Shown: piece by piece, positions 25,998-34,382 of the stretch | How the letters are laid out: each line of letters begins with the position of its first letter | Numbering within the stretch: position 1 is the first letter of the stretch | Assembly (NCBI GenBank): GCA_007859745.1 | Contig: SMLU01000004.1 | Location: 186,001-250,000, forward strand | Source: Phycisphaerae bacterium RAS1 | GTDB lineage: Bacteria; Planctomycetota; Phycisphaerae; UBA1845; Fen-1342 | Direction of reading: 5' to 3' | DNA length: 64,000 nucleotides | The notes under the pieces: generated by a model | Told to the model about the DNA's origin: nothing | The model's input: only the letters and a program-made list of their open reading frames with translations | Database searches by the model: none | Made by a program: the position numbers and the translations under genes

Positions 25998-27017
25998 TCA
26001 GGGCCGGCTCGCGTCGCCGGGCGGCGAACGCACACCCATCACGTCGACCTTGAACACGCGCGTCTCGAGCGCCTTGACGTAGTCCGTCCAGCGCGTTTTC
26101 GGGTCGTTATCGCCCTCGATCGCCTCGAAGATCATGCTCAGCTTGGCGTCGAGGTTGTCGAGGTAGTGCACCATGATCGCCTCGGCCGTCGCCGGCAGAC
26201 GCGGGCTGCCAAACTCGTACTTGCCGTGATGAGCCAGGATGATGTGCCCCAGCGCCATCTCCACCTCGCGCGGAAACGGCCGCCCGGACTCCTTCTCCAC
26301 CTCCGCCGCCTTCTCCCGAATCCACAGAAGCGCGATCGAAATGTGCCCGATGAGCTGCCCCTCGTCCGTGTAGCTGAAGTTCGTCTCGTACGCCAGCTCG
26401 CGCACCTTACCGGCGTCGTGCAGAAAGATCCCCGCCAGCACCAGGTCGCGGCTCACGCCCGGGTAGCGCGGCGTCACGACCAGCGCCAGCTCCAGCAGAT
26501 TCCGCGTGTGCTCCAGCAGCCCGCCGACGCGCGCGTGGTGCATGCTCACCGCCGCGGGCGACGTCTGAAAGGCGCGCGCGAAGTCCGTGTCGTTGACGAA
26601 TCGCGCCAGCAGCGCCAGCAGATCGCGATGCTGAACCGTCCGCAGGATTTCCTTCACGCGCGCCCACATCGCCTCGACGTCTTCGCGCGTCGCCGGCAGA
26701 AAGTCGGCCGCCTGCACCTCCCCCGGCTCAACCGCCCGCAGCCCGTCGACGATGAACTGCCGCGCCCCCTTGTAGTTCTCCACGCGGCCGCGGAAATGCA
26801 GCAGCCCGCCTTCCGGCATCGCATCATAGATTTCCTGCGACGCGTTCCACATCCGGCCCAGAAGCTGCCCGGTCGCGTCCGCCATCACGACGTGAATGTA
26901 CAGACTGCCGTTGTTCGTCGTCCGCAGGTCTTTCTGCGCAACCCGGTAGATCTCATCCTCGAGCCGGTCGCCGGCCTTCAGCTCACGGATGTCGCGATGG
27001 GCCGCCGCAGGCGTCAT
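25998..27017 (-). CDS. YhaM-like 3'-5' exoribonuclease (OB fold plus HD domain)
   Basis: A 339-residue cytoplasmic nuclease. The N-terminal OB fold (DRLEDEIYRVAQKDLRTT, SLYIHVVMADATGQLLGRMW) resembles the nucleic-acid-binding part of YhaM. The HD domain has HHARVGGLLEHTRNLLELA, LAGIFLHDAGKVREL and LGHIILAHHG, giving the expected metal-binding His/Asp set. YhaM-type enzymes trim RNA 3' ends. ATG 27017 overlaps the upstream gene's stop by 4 bp (ATGA), showing translational coupling in a three-gene operon read from 28418 down to 25998. Confidence 0.87.
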   Translation of the reverse strand: MTPAAAHRDIRELKAGDRLEDEIYRVAQKDLRTTNNGSLYIHVVMADATGQLLGRMWNASQEIYDAMPEGGLLHFRGRVENYKGARQFIVDGLRAVEPGEVQAADFLPATREDVEAMWARVKEILRTVQHRDLLALLARFVNDTDFARAFQTSPAAVSMHHARVGGLLEHTRNLLELALVVTPRYPGVSRDLVLAGIFLHDAGKVRELAYETNFSYTDEGQLIGHISIALLWIREKAAEVEKESGRPFPREVEMALGHIILAHHGKYEFGSPRLPATAEAIMVHYLDNLDAKLSMIFEAIEGDNDPKTRWTDYVKALETRVFKVDVMGVRSPPGDASRP

Positions 27018-27487
27018 GACGCCGCGTCCCGGGTCGCCTCGCCCGCGTGGCGGCGGATCATCTCTTCCGCGTCCGGCGAGAGAAACACGGTGTCGTCGCC
27101 GAACAGGTCGCGCCGCATGACGATTCCCAGGGGCGTGGTGAAGTAGGAGTGAATCGACCCGGCCAGCTCGCGAATCGCCAGCGGCCACGGCTTTCCCCCG
27201 CTCTCGAGCGTCCGCAGCGCGAAATACACGCCGTCGATCTGACCCCCGTGCCGTGAGACGATTTCGGCCATCAAAATCTGCTTGGACGACGCGCGCACCA
27301 GCGACCAGTCCGCACGCTCATTCGAATGAAACACCAGCCGCTGCAGCTTCTCGATTTCCCGCCACACCCGGTGCAGGAAGTCGTGCGAGTCGACCTCCTG
27401 CGACAGGCGTTGAAACTGTTCAGCCGAAATCCGCGCCACAATTCGCCTCAGCCCCGCCGCGCCGTCGGTCCCGCATCCCGCGCCCAT
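27014..27487 (-). CDS. Hypothetical protein in the YhaM-like operon
   Basis: A 157-residue soluble, mostly helical protein with no recognised family. Notable segments are ISAEQFQRLSQEVDSHDFLHRVWREIEKLQ and GIVMRRDLFGDDTVFLSPDAEEMIRRH. The start at 27487 was chosen because it sits one base before the stop of the upstream lipoprotein gene and the preceding frame is only basic low-complexity sequence. It overlaps the exonuclease gene by 4 bp. Confidence 0.65.
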   Translation of the reverse strand: MGAGCGTDGAAGLRRIVARISAEQFQRLSQEVDSHDFLHRVWREIEKLQRLVFHSNERADWSLVRASSKQILMAEIVSRHGGQIDGVYFALRTLESGGKPWPLAIRELAGSIHSYFTTPLGIVMRRDLFGDDTVFLSPDAEEMIRRHAGEATRDAAS

Positions 27488-27488
27488 C

Positions 27489-28418
27489 TCAGCCGCCGTT
27501 GTCGTTCTCGTTCTTGTTCTTGTTCTCGTTTTCGTTGCTCTTGCCGCCCTCAGCCGGCGGAGCTTCCGCGGCGCCGCCTGCGCCTTCGCCGGCCGGTGCG
27601 GACGCCGCGGCCGGGACGTCAACCGGCTCACCCTGCATTGCGCGCTTCAGCAGCTCGACCAGTTGTTTCACATCGCCGATGCCCCCGCCGCCGACCGATT
27701 CGCTTAACTTGTGCAGCGTCGCCTGGAGCGCCTGGTGATACTTGACCACTTCCGTCGCCGTCGCCGCCGAGAGCGGCGTTTCGAGCTGCGCCTTCCACAC
27801 CCCCTCCACTTGCGCCATCGCCAGCGCCTCGCCCGCCAGCTTCGGCCCCAGCAAGGCCAGCGCGACATTCGGCGTCACGCCGACGTGCGTCGCATCCAGC
27901 GTCTGCACCTTCGGCTTCGCGTCCCCGACGTTTGTCATGGCGCGAACAACCTGCTTGCCGGCGTCTTCCCCTAATTTCTCGATGGCCGTTTTGCGCAGCG
28001 TGTCGAACGACTCAAAAGTCGTGAACATCACCGATAGGTCGTCGTTGGACAGCGCGGAAACCTGCGCCGATTCAAACGATCCGAGCGCCAGCTCAACCTC
28101 GCTGTCCGCCAGCGCGTTCACCAGGTCCTGCACCGCCGCCCGGACCTCTTTCTCCGCCGACACCGCCCCGCCGCCGTCCTTGCCGCCGCCGCCCGTTCCG
28201 GCCGGTCCCAGTCCCGGCAGGTCCGTAGGCCGGTAAGCCGTCTGGTCCGCCAGAATGCCCCGGTCCACCCGCGCAGCCCCGAGCGGCGCCCCGGCGGAGC
28301 TGCCGCCCAGGCGGGCCGCCGCGCGCGAGCGCGACTCGTCCGCCTCCCCGCAGGAAGCCAGCAACAAACCCACGCCAAAAAGCGCCGGCGTGAGCATACG
28401 AATGACTCGTTCGCGCAT
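27489..28418 (-). CDS. Lipoprotein with low-complexity Asn/Glu/Lys tail
   Basis: A 309-residue lipoprotein: signal MLTPALFGVGLLLASC provides the lipobox. A Gly-rich linker (GPAGTGGGGKDGGG) precedes a helical domain of about 150 residues (EVRAAVQDLVNALADSEVELALGSF...). The C-terminus is Ala/Pro/Gly-rich and ends in the repetitive KSNENENKNKNENDNGG, encoded by a near-hexameric GTTCTC/GTTCTT DNA tract that could slip. It is the first gene of the operon with the hypothetical protein and the YhaM-like nuclease. Its function is not known. Confidence 0.72.
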   Translation of the reverse strand: MRERVIRMLTPALFGVGLLLASCGEADESRSRAAARLGGSSAGAPLGAARVDRGILADQTAYRPTDLPGLGPAGTGGGGKDGGGAVSAEKEVRAAVQDLVNALADSEVELALGSFESAQVSALSNDDLSVMFTTFESFDTLRKTAIEKLGEDAGKQVVRAMTNVGDAKPKVQTLDATHVGVTPNVALALLGPKLAGEALAMAQVEGVWKAQLETPLSAATATEVVKYHQALQATLHKLSESVGGGGIGDVKQLVELLKRAMQGEPVDVPAAASAPAGEGAGGAAEAPPAEGGKSNENENKNKNENDNGG

Positions 28419-28576
28419 AGGGATGCTTCCGGTGTCAAAGGCGAAACAGCACCGCCGCGGTTAGTCGCCCCACGAACCAGCCTGCGCGGTCCCTGCGGGC
28501 GAATGGAGACTACCGAAAACGCGCGGCCATTTCCACCCCGCCGACCCGCCGGCCCGGCCGGGTACCAGGTCGGGGG

Positions 28577-28670
28577 CGGGTCAGTTCGGGGGGCCGGCCT
28601 CTGGCCGGTCTGTTGCTCTCGCCGCGAAATCCTAAGACCGGCCAGAGGCCGGTCCCCCAAACTGACCCGC
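28577..28670. repeat. Long perfect inverted repeat upstream of a NUDIX gene
   Basis: Arms of about 35 bp start GCGGGTCAGTTCGGGGG and end CCCCCAAACTGACCCGC, with an inner ACCGGCCAGAGGCCGGT stem and a loop of about 23 bp. A half element with the same GGCCGGAGGCCGGTCCCCCA core occurs at 49080. 28419-28703 contains no gene. Confidence 0.88.
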
Positions 28671-28703
28671 TGGCCGAAGCCGCCCCGCTATACTCGAACC
28701 GCC

Positions 28704-29108
28704 ATGCAAACTCCCGTTCGCGAAGGCGTGGTCATCGTCGTCGTCCGCGACAGCCGTTTTCTCGTCATCCGCCGCGCGGCCGGAATCCTCGCCGGCGGCG
28801 CCTGGTGCTTCGTCGGCGGCGCCATCGAATCCGGTGAGTCGCAGCCCGCCGCCGCCGCGCGCGAGTTCCATGAAGAAATCGGCGGTCGCATCCGGCCGAT
28901 CCGTAAGGTCTGGGAATCCTGCCCCTCGCCAACGCTGAAATTGCACTGGTGGTTGGCCGAGTTGAACGGCGAAGCGCTCCGCGCCAACCCCGCCGAAGTC
29001 GCCGAATTTCGCTGGTGCACCGCCGACGAGATCGAACGCCTCGAGGGGCTGCTCCCCGGCAATCGTGAGTTCCTGACGCTTCTCGCCCAAGGTGAGTTGA
29101 CGCTCTGA
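28704..29108 (+). CDS. NUDIX hydrolase
   Basis: A 134-residue NUDIX-fold pyrophosphohydrolase acting on a nucleoside-diphosphate-linked substrate that cannot be named. The Nudix box spans residues about 39-60: GGAIESGES...REFHEEIG, matching GX5EX7REUXEEXGU. An N-terminal strand (VVIVVVRDSRFLVIRR) and a C-terminal EFRWCTADEI segment complete the fold. ATG 28704 starts the family homology; the longer upstream frame covers the palindrome and is not coding. No clear Shine-Dalgarno site. Confidence 0.88.
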   Translation: MQTPVREGVVIVVVRDSRFLVIRRAAGILAGGAWCFVGGAIESGESQPAAAAREFHEEIGGRIRPIRKVWESCPSPTLKLHWWLAELNGEALRANPAEVAEFRWCTADEIERLEGLLPGNREFLTLLAQGELTL

Positions 29109-29115
29109 TTGATGT

Positions 29116-29167
29116 GGGGAGCATCGGCGTCCCGCCGGTGCGCACCGGCGGGACGCCGATGCTCCCC
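29116..29167. repeat. GGGAGCATCGGCGTC palindrome, copy 2
   Basis: The same near-perfect stem as at 4932, placed between the convergent NUDIX and VCBS-repeat genes, where it may act as a bidirectional terminator. Confidence 0.85.
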
Positions 29168-29190
29168 GAAACGAGGTGCGGGAGGCGGCG

Positions 29191-30612
29191 CTACCGGCGA
29201 CGCTCGATCGTCATCAGCCCCGGTCGAGCGGCGACATTTTCGCGCTCTTCTGCCGTGCCGTCTGGCCAGACCACGCGCAGCTTCGCGAGCGTCTTCCGCC
29301 CTCCTAAGCCAATCTCCGTCACCGGGCTGTTGACCAGATTGCACGCCGCGAGGTTCCCGTCGTAGAGCTCCACCCGCGCCCCCAGCGCCGCGCGACCGCC
29401 GGCCCGGTTCACGCGCAGCTTGAGTTGTCCGTTCCGCTCTCCGCCGTCATTCCGCAAGTACACGAGCCGAACGCCGTCAAACGCCAGTACGTCGCTGTCG
29501 CCGTCGTTGTCCGCGTCGAAAACCGCCAGCGCCCGCCCGTCCGGGAGTGTATCCGCCGAGAAACCAACGGCCGCCGAAACGTCGCTGAACCCGGCGCCGT
29601 GTTCATTTCGCAAGAGCCGCGCCCCGAGCGGATTCTGCCCGCGATCCGTCAGCAGCGTAACAAGCAGGTCCGCCCAGCCGTCGTTGTCAGCATCGAGCGG
29701 AGTGACGGCCGGCGGGCCGAATCCGCCCAGGTCACGCCGCGCCGGATCAACATACCGCCCGTTGAACTGCATGAAGTGGTCCTGATGGACCAGGACCACG
29801 TTTGGCCGGCCGTCGTTCTCAAAGTCGGCCGCGACCATCCACGCCGATTGCGGCCACGCCGGCAGCGCCGCGGATAATGCCGAGAACGTTCCGCCCGCCC
29901 GCCCCTGGTGCACGGCCACCGGCGCGTGCCCGCGCGACGCGAACAGGTCAACAAACCCGTCACCGTCCAGATCTGTCGCCAGCACGTCGAACGTGTCGCC
30001 TGTGCTGCCGATGCCGGCGGCTTCGGTCGCCATTTCGTAGCCTCCATCGGCCACGGCCCGCCGCAGGCTCGCCCCTTGCTGCGTCGCCAGCCACAAGTCC
30101 AGCAAGCCGTCGCCGTCGAAGTCGACCCACGCCGCCCGTCGCGCCCGGACGTTCCCAAGCCCGGCTGATTCCGTCGCCTCCACGAGTGAATCGGGACCGC
30201 GGCGCTTCAGCAGGCAGACCCCCAGATCGCCGCAGAGCAGCACATCATCGCCCGCGACGCAGGACCAAAAACGCGCCACCTTCGGCGTCAACGAAAGCGG
30301 CGCCAGGCGAAAACGCCCGTCTTCCGCCATCCGCATCGTCGCCAGCCTGGTCGTGAATTCCCCGGCCCGGCCTTCGACATCGCCGGCTGCCAGAAGCGTG
30401 TAGCGACCGTCGGCGTCCGCGTCGACTACCGCCGCCAGCCGGTAGTTTCGGTCCTTTGGATCGGCGAAGACGGCCGCGCTGGCGTCGACGAACCGCACTT
30501 CCGCTGCCGGACGGGACTCCGGCCCGGGCTGCGCAGCGGCGGGCGGCGGCAGCACGGCGATGACCAGAACCGCCGCGACATGCGCGGCGCAGCGAAGCAT
30601 GCGCAGGTGCAT
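29191..30612 (-). CDS. Exported VCBS/FG-GAP repeat protein with UnbV/ASPIC-like C-terminal domain
   Basis: A 473-residue protein with signal peptide (AAVLVIAVLPPPAAAQ). Repeated calcium-loop motifs mark FG-GAP/VCBS blades: DFDGDGLLDLWLAT, DLDGDGFVDLFASRG, DFENDGRPNVVLV, DADNDGWADLLVTL and DADNDGDSDVLAFDG, giving an integrin-like propeller. The C-terminal 80 residues (LGARVELYDGNL, TEIGLGGRKTLAKLRVVWPDGT) match the ASPIC/UnbV domain usually attached to such propellers. It is likely periplasmic or extracellular with a binding role. It stands 9 bp downstream of the zinc-ribbon gene, suggesting co-transcription. Confidence 0.87.
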   Translation of the reverse strand: MHLRMLRCAAHVAAVLVIAVLPPPAAAQPGPESRPAAEVRFVDASAAVFADPKDRNYRLAAVVDADADGRYTLLAAGDVEGRAGEFTTRLATMRMAEDGRFRLAPLSLTPKVARFWSCVAGDDVLLCGDLGVCLLKRRGPDSLVEATESAGLGNVRARRAAWVDFDGDGLLDLWLATQQGASLRRAVADGGYEMATEAAGIGSTGDTFDVLATDLDGDGFVDLFASRGHAPVAVHQGRAGGTFSALSAALPAWPQSAWMVAADFENDGRPNVVLVHQDHFMQFNGRYVDPARRDLGGFGPPAVTPLDADNDGWADLLVTLLTDRGQNPLGARLLRNEHGAGFSDVSAAVGFSADTLPDGRALAVFDADNDGDSDVLAFDGVRLVYLRNDGGERNGQLKLRVNRAGGRAALGARVELYDGNLAACNLVNSPVTEIGLGGRKTLAKLRVVWPDGTAEERENVAARPGLMTIERRR

Positions 30613-30621
30613 ATCCGGTCG

Positions 30622-31086
30622 TTACTCGCCCTTACGCGCCCGGTAGCATTCGCGGCAGTACACCGGTCGGCCCTGAATCGGCTTGAAGGGCACCTGCGTC
30701 TCTTTCCCACATGCGGAGCACACCGCGGAGTGCCGCTCGCGCGACATCCCGCCGCGATCCCCACCGCCACCGCCGCCGCTGCCGCCACCGCGGCCAAAGC
30801 GGGCCGAGTCGCGCTGCCCCATGCGCCCGCGCGGCGGCGGACGGAAGTCGCGCGGCGGGCGCGGCCCGGTCGGCCGAGCCGGCAGGATGTTCCCAATGTT
30901 GTCTTCCGACGCACCGGCCGCCTGCTTGCCGGCGGCGGTCTTCTGTCGGCGTGCTTCGCGGCAGGTCGGGCAGCGCTTGGGAGTGTGCGCAAACCCGCGT
31001 GACTGATAGCGCTCCTGATCGGCGACCGTGTGGATGAAATCCTGACCGCAGTCCGCGCACTTGAGGCTGATGTCTGCCAGTTCCAT
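30622..31086 (-). CDS. Double zinc-ribbon protein
   Basis: A 154-residue protein with two zinc ribbons joined by a Gly/Arg-rich linker. The N-terminal ribbon is LKCADCGQDFIHTVADQERY...KRCPTCREARR. The C-terminal one is VCSACGKETQVPFKPIQGRPVYCRECY. The linker (RGRMGQRDSARFGRGGGSGGGGGGDRGG) looks like an RGG-type RNA-binding segment. This arrangement is known from widespread uncharacterised bacterial zinc-ribbon proteins; nucleic-acid binding is inferred. It lies upstream of the VCBS-repeat gene on the same strand. Confidence 0.85.
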   Translation of the reverse strand: MELADISLKCADCGQDFIHTVADQERYQSRGFAHTPKRCPTCREARRQKTAAGKQAAGASEDNIGNILPARPTGPRPPRDFRPPPRGRMGQRDSARFGRGGGSGGGGGGDRGGMSRERHSAVCSACGKETQVPFKPIQGRPVYCRECYRARKGE

Positions 31087-31206
31087 TGGAGGACCTTTCC
31101 GGGTTGAGGGTTCTTCCTGAGCGGGGGCTCAATCCCGATGAGGCATGGTTGGGGGGGGTTCCGATGGCCGACGCACGTGTGTGGTCCGAGCTTCCAGCCC
31201 GTTGCA

Positions 31207-31701
31207 TCATTCGTCGGCGGGGTCGATCCACTCCGGTCCCAGCTCGATTCGCAGAAAAGGCTCTGCTGCTCCCGGCCTTGTTATTTCCGCGAGTATTTCG
31301 CGGACCGCGCTTCGCTGCCCGGGCCACAGCAAGGCGCCTTGGACTTCTTCGCTCGACTCCCAGCGATACGCCGTGTGTTCCTGGGAGAGTCTCACTTCGG
31401 CCTCGGCCCGCACCTGCGCTGCAAAGCAAGGCGTGAGATGGACCGCGTCCTTAGGTGCGACGTAATAGGTATCAACAAACTGCAATTGCCACAAGTGCCG
31501 CGGACGTAAACCGCTCTCTTCCAACATTTCCCGCAACGCCGCCTGCCAGGCCGTCTCTCCCGCCTCAATCTTCCCCTGCACGCCCTGCCAGACGCCCGCA
31601 AGATACGCGCCGGGTCGGCGTTGCAGAATCAGGAACTCAACTCGCCCGCCACGCTCGCGAAACGGATAACACGCCACCACTTGGCAGACGATTGCAGGCA
31701 T
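31207..31701 (-). CDS. NUDIX hydrolase
   Basis: A 164-residue NUDIX-fold hydrolase. The Nudix box at residues 43-64 reads GKIEAGET...REMLEESG. The flanking FLILQRRPGAYLAGVWQGVQG and the C-terminal HTAYRWESSEEVQGALLWPGQR resemble the dATP/dihydroneopterin-triphosphate pyrophosphatase branch, but this is not certain. The start at 31701 (MPAIVCQVVACYPF) matches where the fold begins; codons further upstream would add unrelated sequence. It is unrelated in sequence context to the other NUDIX gene at 28704. Confidence 0.85.
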   Translation of the reverse strand: MPAIVCQVVACYPFRERGGRVEFLILQRRPGAYLAGVWQGVQGKIEAGETAWQAALREMLEESGLRPRHLWQLQFVDTYYVAPKDAVHLTPCFAAQVRAEAEVRLSQEHTAYRWESSEEVQGALLWPGQRSAVREILAEITRPGAAEPFLRIELGPEWIDPADE

Positions 31702-31790
31702 TTTCACCAGGGCCCGTTCGCCGCGTGGACCTGCACAATTATAGCCGCCACGCCCAATTTGGGGGACCAGCCTCCGAGCCTGCAAAGTTT

Positions 31791-32004
31791 TGGGTGGGAC
31801 GGGCGTCTGAGGCTGTGAACATTTGGGTGGAACGGGCGTCTCGCCCGTCCTGCACGACCGGAAACGGGCACAATTGCGGTCTCCAAACGCCCTGCGGCCG
31901 CCTGCATTTCCGAACCCGCCGCGCCAAGCGGCGGGTCGACCTCCCCGGCCGGTGTGGCGTCATTCACCTGGCGACGTCACCCCGCCGCTTGGCGCGGCGG
32001 GTTC
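31791..32004. repeat. GGTGGGACGGGCGTC elements plus 98-bp composite repeat, copy b
   Basis: 31791-31874 holds two partial GGTGGRACGGGCGTC elements. 31910-32004 is copy b of the composite repeat (CGAACCCGCCGCGCC ... GGCGCGGCGGGTTC). The 491-bp gap between the NUDIX gene and the adaptor gene contains no other feature I can support. Confidence 0.85.
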
Positions 32005-32192
32005 TGAAAGACGCCGCTGGCTGGCCGTGGGCGCCAAGAGGTTGGAACGCTGCGGCAAATCGAATAGGATACTGTAGCGCGCCGCGATGCGAGCGACGAC
32101 GCGACCGGGCCTGGCGAGCGGCGCCGGTCAGCGGGGATGGGCGGTGCTTCGGCGATCGGAGCCGACCCCCGGGTGTGCCGAAAGAGAGTTCG

Positions 32193-33392
32193 ATGCGTAA
32201 TCTGGTCGTCGTGTTGATTCTGGCCGCACTCGGGGCCGGCGGCTGGTATGGCTACCAGCAGTGGCAGCGGCCGGACTCCGAGGCGAAATACAAAACCGCC
32301 GAGGTCCGGCGCGGCAAGCTGGTGCAGACCGTGACCGCGACCGGCGCGATCGAGCCGCTGGTCAAAGTGCTGGTCGGGTCCGAAGTCAGCGGGACCGTCC
32401 GTCGCTGGTTCGCCGATTTCAACCAGCAGGTCGAAGAGGGGTTCGTGCTGGCGGAACTGGATCAGACGCGCTTCCGCGCGGCGATTGAGCAACGCACTGC
32501 CGCCGTGGCGGTCGCCCGGGCGCGGGCCGAGGAATCCGCGGCCATGCTCGCAACCGCGACGCTCGAGCGCCAGCGGATCGAAGTGGCGTTTGACAAGCAG
32601 GTCGCGTCAAATTTCGAGCTCGAATCCGCGAAGGCCTCGGAACAGGCCGCCGCCGCGTCGCTGCATGCGGCCGAAGCGCAGGTTCTGTCGGCCGAAGCGG
32701 AACTGCGGCAATCCAAGACCGACCTGGACAAGACGATCATCCGCGCTCCGATCGACGGCGTGGTCATCTCGCGCGACATCGACGCGGGCCAGACCGTCGC
32801 CGCGACCATGTCGGCTCCCACGCTCTTCACCATCGCCAACGATCTGAAGAAGATGCAGGTGAACGCGGCCGTCAGCGAGACGGACGTGGGCAAGATTCGC
32901 GAGGGGACGGCGGCCGAGTTTCGCGTCGACGCCTATCCCGACCGGCGCTTCCGCGGAAAAGTGACGCAGGTGCGCTTCAAGGAAACGGTGGTCGACAACG
33001 TGGTCACCTACACGACGCTGATCGACGTGGATAATTCGGAGCTGCTGCTGCGCCCGGGAATGACGGCCACGGTCATGTTCGAAGTCGCGCGCGTCGACGA
33101 CGCCCTCCAGGTGCCAAATGCGGCGCTGCGCTTCAATCCGTCCGTCAATAACAACGACCTGAACTGGAACCGGCCCGGGCGCGGCCAGAAGCTCCAGCCG
33201 CGCGTCTTCAAACTGGCCGCCGACAACCAGCTCACGGAGGTGCCCGTCGAACTGGGGCTCAACGACGGCTCCTTCACGCAAATCACGAGCGACAAGCTCC
33301 AGCCGGGCGACCACATCGTGGTCGAGCTCGAGGCCGGCCGCGGCGGCGGCGCGCCGCGTTTCTCGGGTCCGCCGCGCATGCCGAGAATGTGA
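32193..33392 (+). CDS. HlyD/MacA-type membrane fusion protein
   Basis: A 399-residue periplasmic adaptor anchored by one N-terminal helix (LVVVLILAALGAGGWYGY). The lipoyl half-motifs (VQTVTATGAIEPLVKVLVGS and DKTIIRAPIDGVVISRDID) flank a long coiled-coil hairpin (about residues 95-175, rich in Ala/Glu/Gln). Barrel segments follow (KMQVNAAVSETDVGKI, YPDRRFRGKVTQVRF). It would bridge an inner-membrane ABC exporter to the outer membrane. ATG 32193 was chosen by homology. Its stop TGA overlaps the next ATG (TGATG), so it is translationally coupled to a MacB-type ATPase. Confidence 0.9.
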   Translation: MRNLVVVLILAALGAGGWYGYQQWQRPDSEAKYKTAEVRRGKLVQTVTATGAIEPLVKVLVGSEVSGTVRRWFADFNQQVEEGFVLAELDQTRFRAAIEQRTAAVAVARARAEESAAMLATATLERQRIEVAFDKQVASNFELESAKASEQAAAASLHAAEAQVLSAEAELRQSKTDLDKTIIRAPIDGVVISRDIDAGQTVAATMSAPTLFTIANDLKKMQVNAAVSETDVGKIREGTAAEFRVDAYPDRRFRGKVTQVRFKETVVDNVVTYTTLIDVDNSELLLRPGMTATVMFEVARVDDALQVPNAALRFNPSVNNNDLNWNRPGRGQKLQPRVFKLAADNQLTEVPVELGLNDGSFTQITSDKLQPGDHIVVELEAGRGGGAPRFSGPPRMPRM

Positions 33393-34099
33393 TGGACGCG
33401 GCGCTGATCGATGTCCGCGACGCGCACAAGTCCTACCGCGTCGGCGAGGTGGTTGTGCCCGCCGTGCGCGGCGTCTCGATGCGCATCGATCGTGGCGAGT
33501 TTCTCGCCATCACCGGCGCCAGCGGCTCGGGTAAATCGACCTTCATGCATGTGCTCGGCTGCCTGGACCACATGGACAGCGGCAGCTACGAATTCGAGGG
33601 GCGACGCATCGAGAAACTGTCGCGATTTCAGCTCGCGGCGCTGCGCAACCACCGCATCGGCTTCGTCTTTCAAGCCTTCAATCTGCTGGCGCGGACCAAC
33701 ATCGCCGACAACGTCGCCCTGCCGCTGATGTACCAGGGCGTGCGGCGCGGCGAGCGGCGACGGCGCGCGGCGGAAATGCTCGAACGCGTCGGCCTCGGCC
33801 AGCGCCTGTGGCATCGCTCCAATCAGCTCTCCGGCGGCCAGCAGCAGCGGGTCGCGATCGCGCGAGCGCTGGTGACGCACCCGCCGCTGGTGCTGGCGGA
33901 TGAGCCGACGGGCAACCTCGACAGCAAGACCAGCCACGAGATCATGGAGTTGTTCGCCACGCTGAATCGCGACGACGGCATCAGCATCCTCGTCGTCACG
34001 CACGAGATGGACATCGCCGCCTTCGCACGGCGGCACGTGCAATTCAAGGACGGGATCGTCATCCGCGATGAGCCCACGGCCCGCGCCGGCGCGGCGTGA
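33392..34099 (+). CDS. MacB/LolD-type ABC transporter ATP-binding protein
   Basis: A 235-residue ATPase of the MacB/LolD export family. Walker A GASGSGKST, Q-loop FVFQAFNLL, signature LSGGQQQR, Walker B LVLADEPTG and the switch His in VVTHEMD are intact. It overlaps the adaptor gene by one base. Notably, no FtsX/MacB-type permease follows; the next gene is an unrelated lipoprotein after a 283-bp gap. The permease must be elsewhere in the genome, or the pair is incomplete. Confidence 0.92.
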   Translation: MDAALIDVRDAHKSYRVGEVVVPAVRGVSMRIDRGEFLAITGASGSGKSTFMHVLGCLDHMDSGSYEFEGRRIEKLSRFQLAALRNHRIGFVFQAFNLLARTNIADNVALPLMYQGVRRGERRRRAAEMLERVGLGQRLWHRSNQLSGGQQQRVAIARALVTHPPLVLADEPTGNLDSKTSHEIMELFATLNRDDGISILVVTHEMDIAAFARRHVQFKDGIVIRDEPTARAGAA

Positions 34100-34382
34100 G
34101 GAAACGGGCGCGCGGGCGCCGCCTCGATTTCCGCCTGCCGTTATTCAAGCACCTCGACCTGTCAACCGATACCCACCGCAACGGATCCGCGTGAAGCGGG
34201 AGCAGCCCGGCACGACATTACGTCGCCGGGGAATCGACGGGGAGCATTGACGTCTCGCCGGTGCACCTCAATCGGACGCCCGCGCTTCGGGCGGACTGTT
34301 CCAGAGCCGACCGAACATCGGCCCGGTAACCGGGGGAATAACCGCATGGCCGGCCGACTTCGCCGGCCTGGGAGATCATGGC

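Noticed and set aside
24293-26035. 580-codon minus-strand frame opposite the beta-repeat dockerin protein
   Set aside because: It mirrors repetitive + strand coding and has no recognisable domain.
31455-32192. N-terminal extension of the membrane fusion protein by 246 codons
   Set aside because: It covers intergenic repeats; family homology and the membrane anchor begin at ATG 32193.
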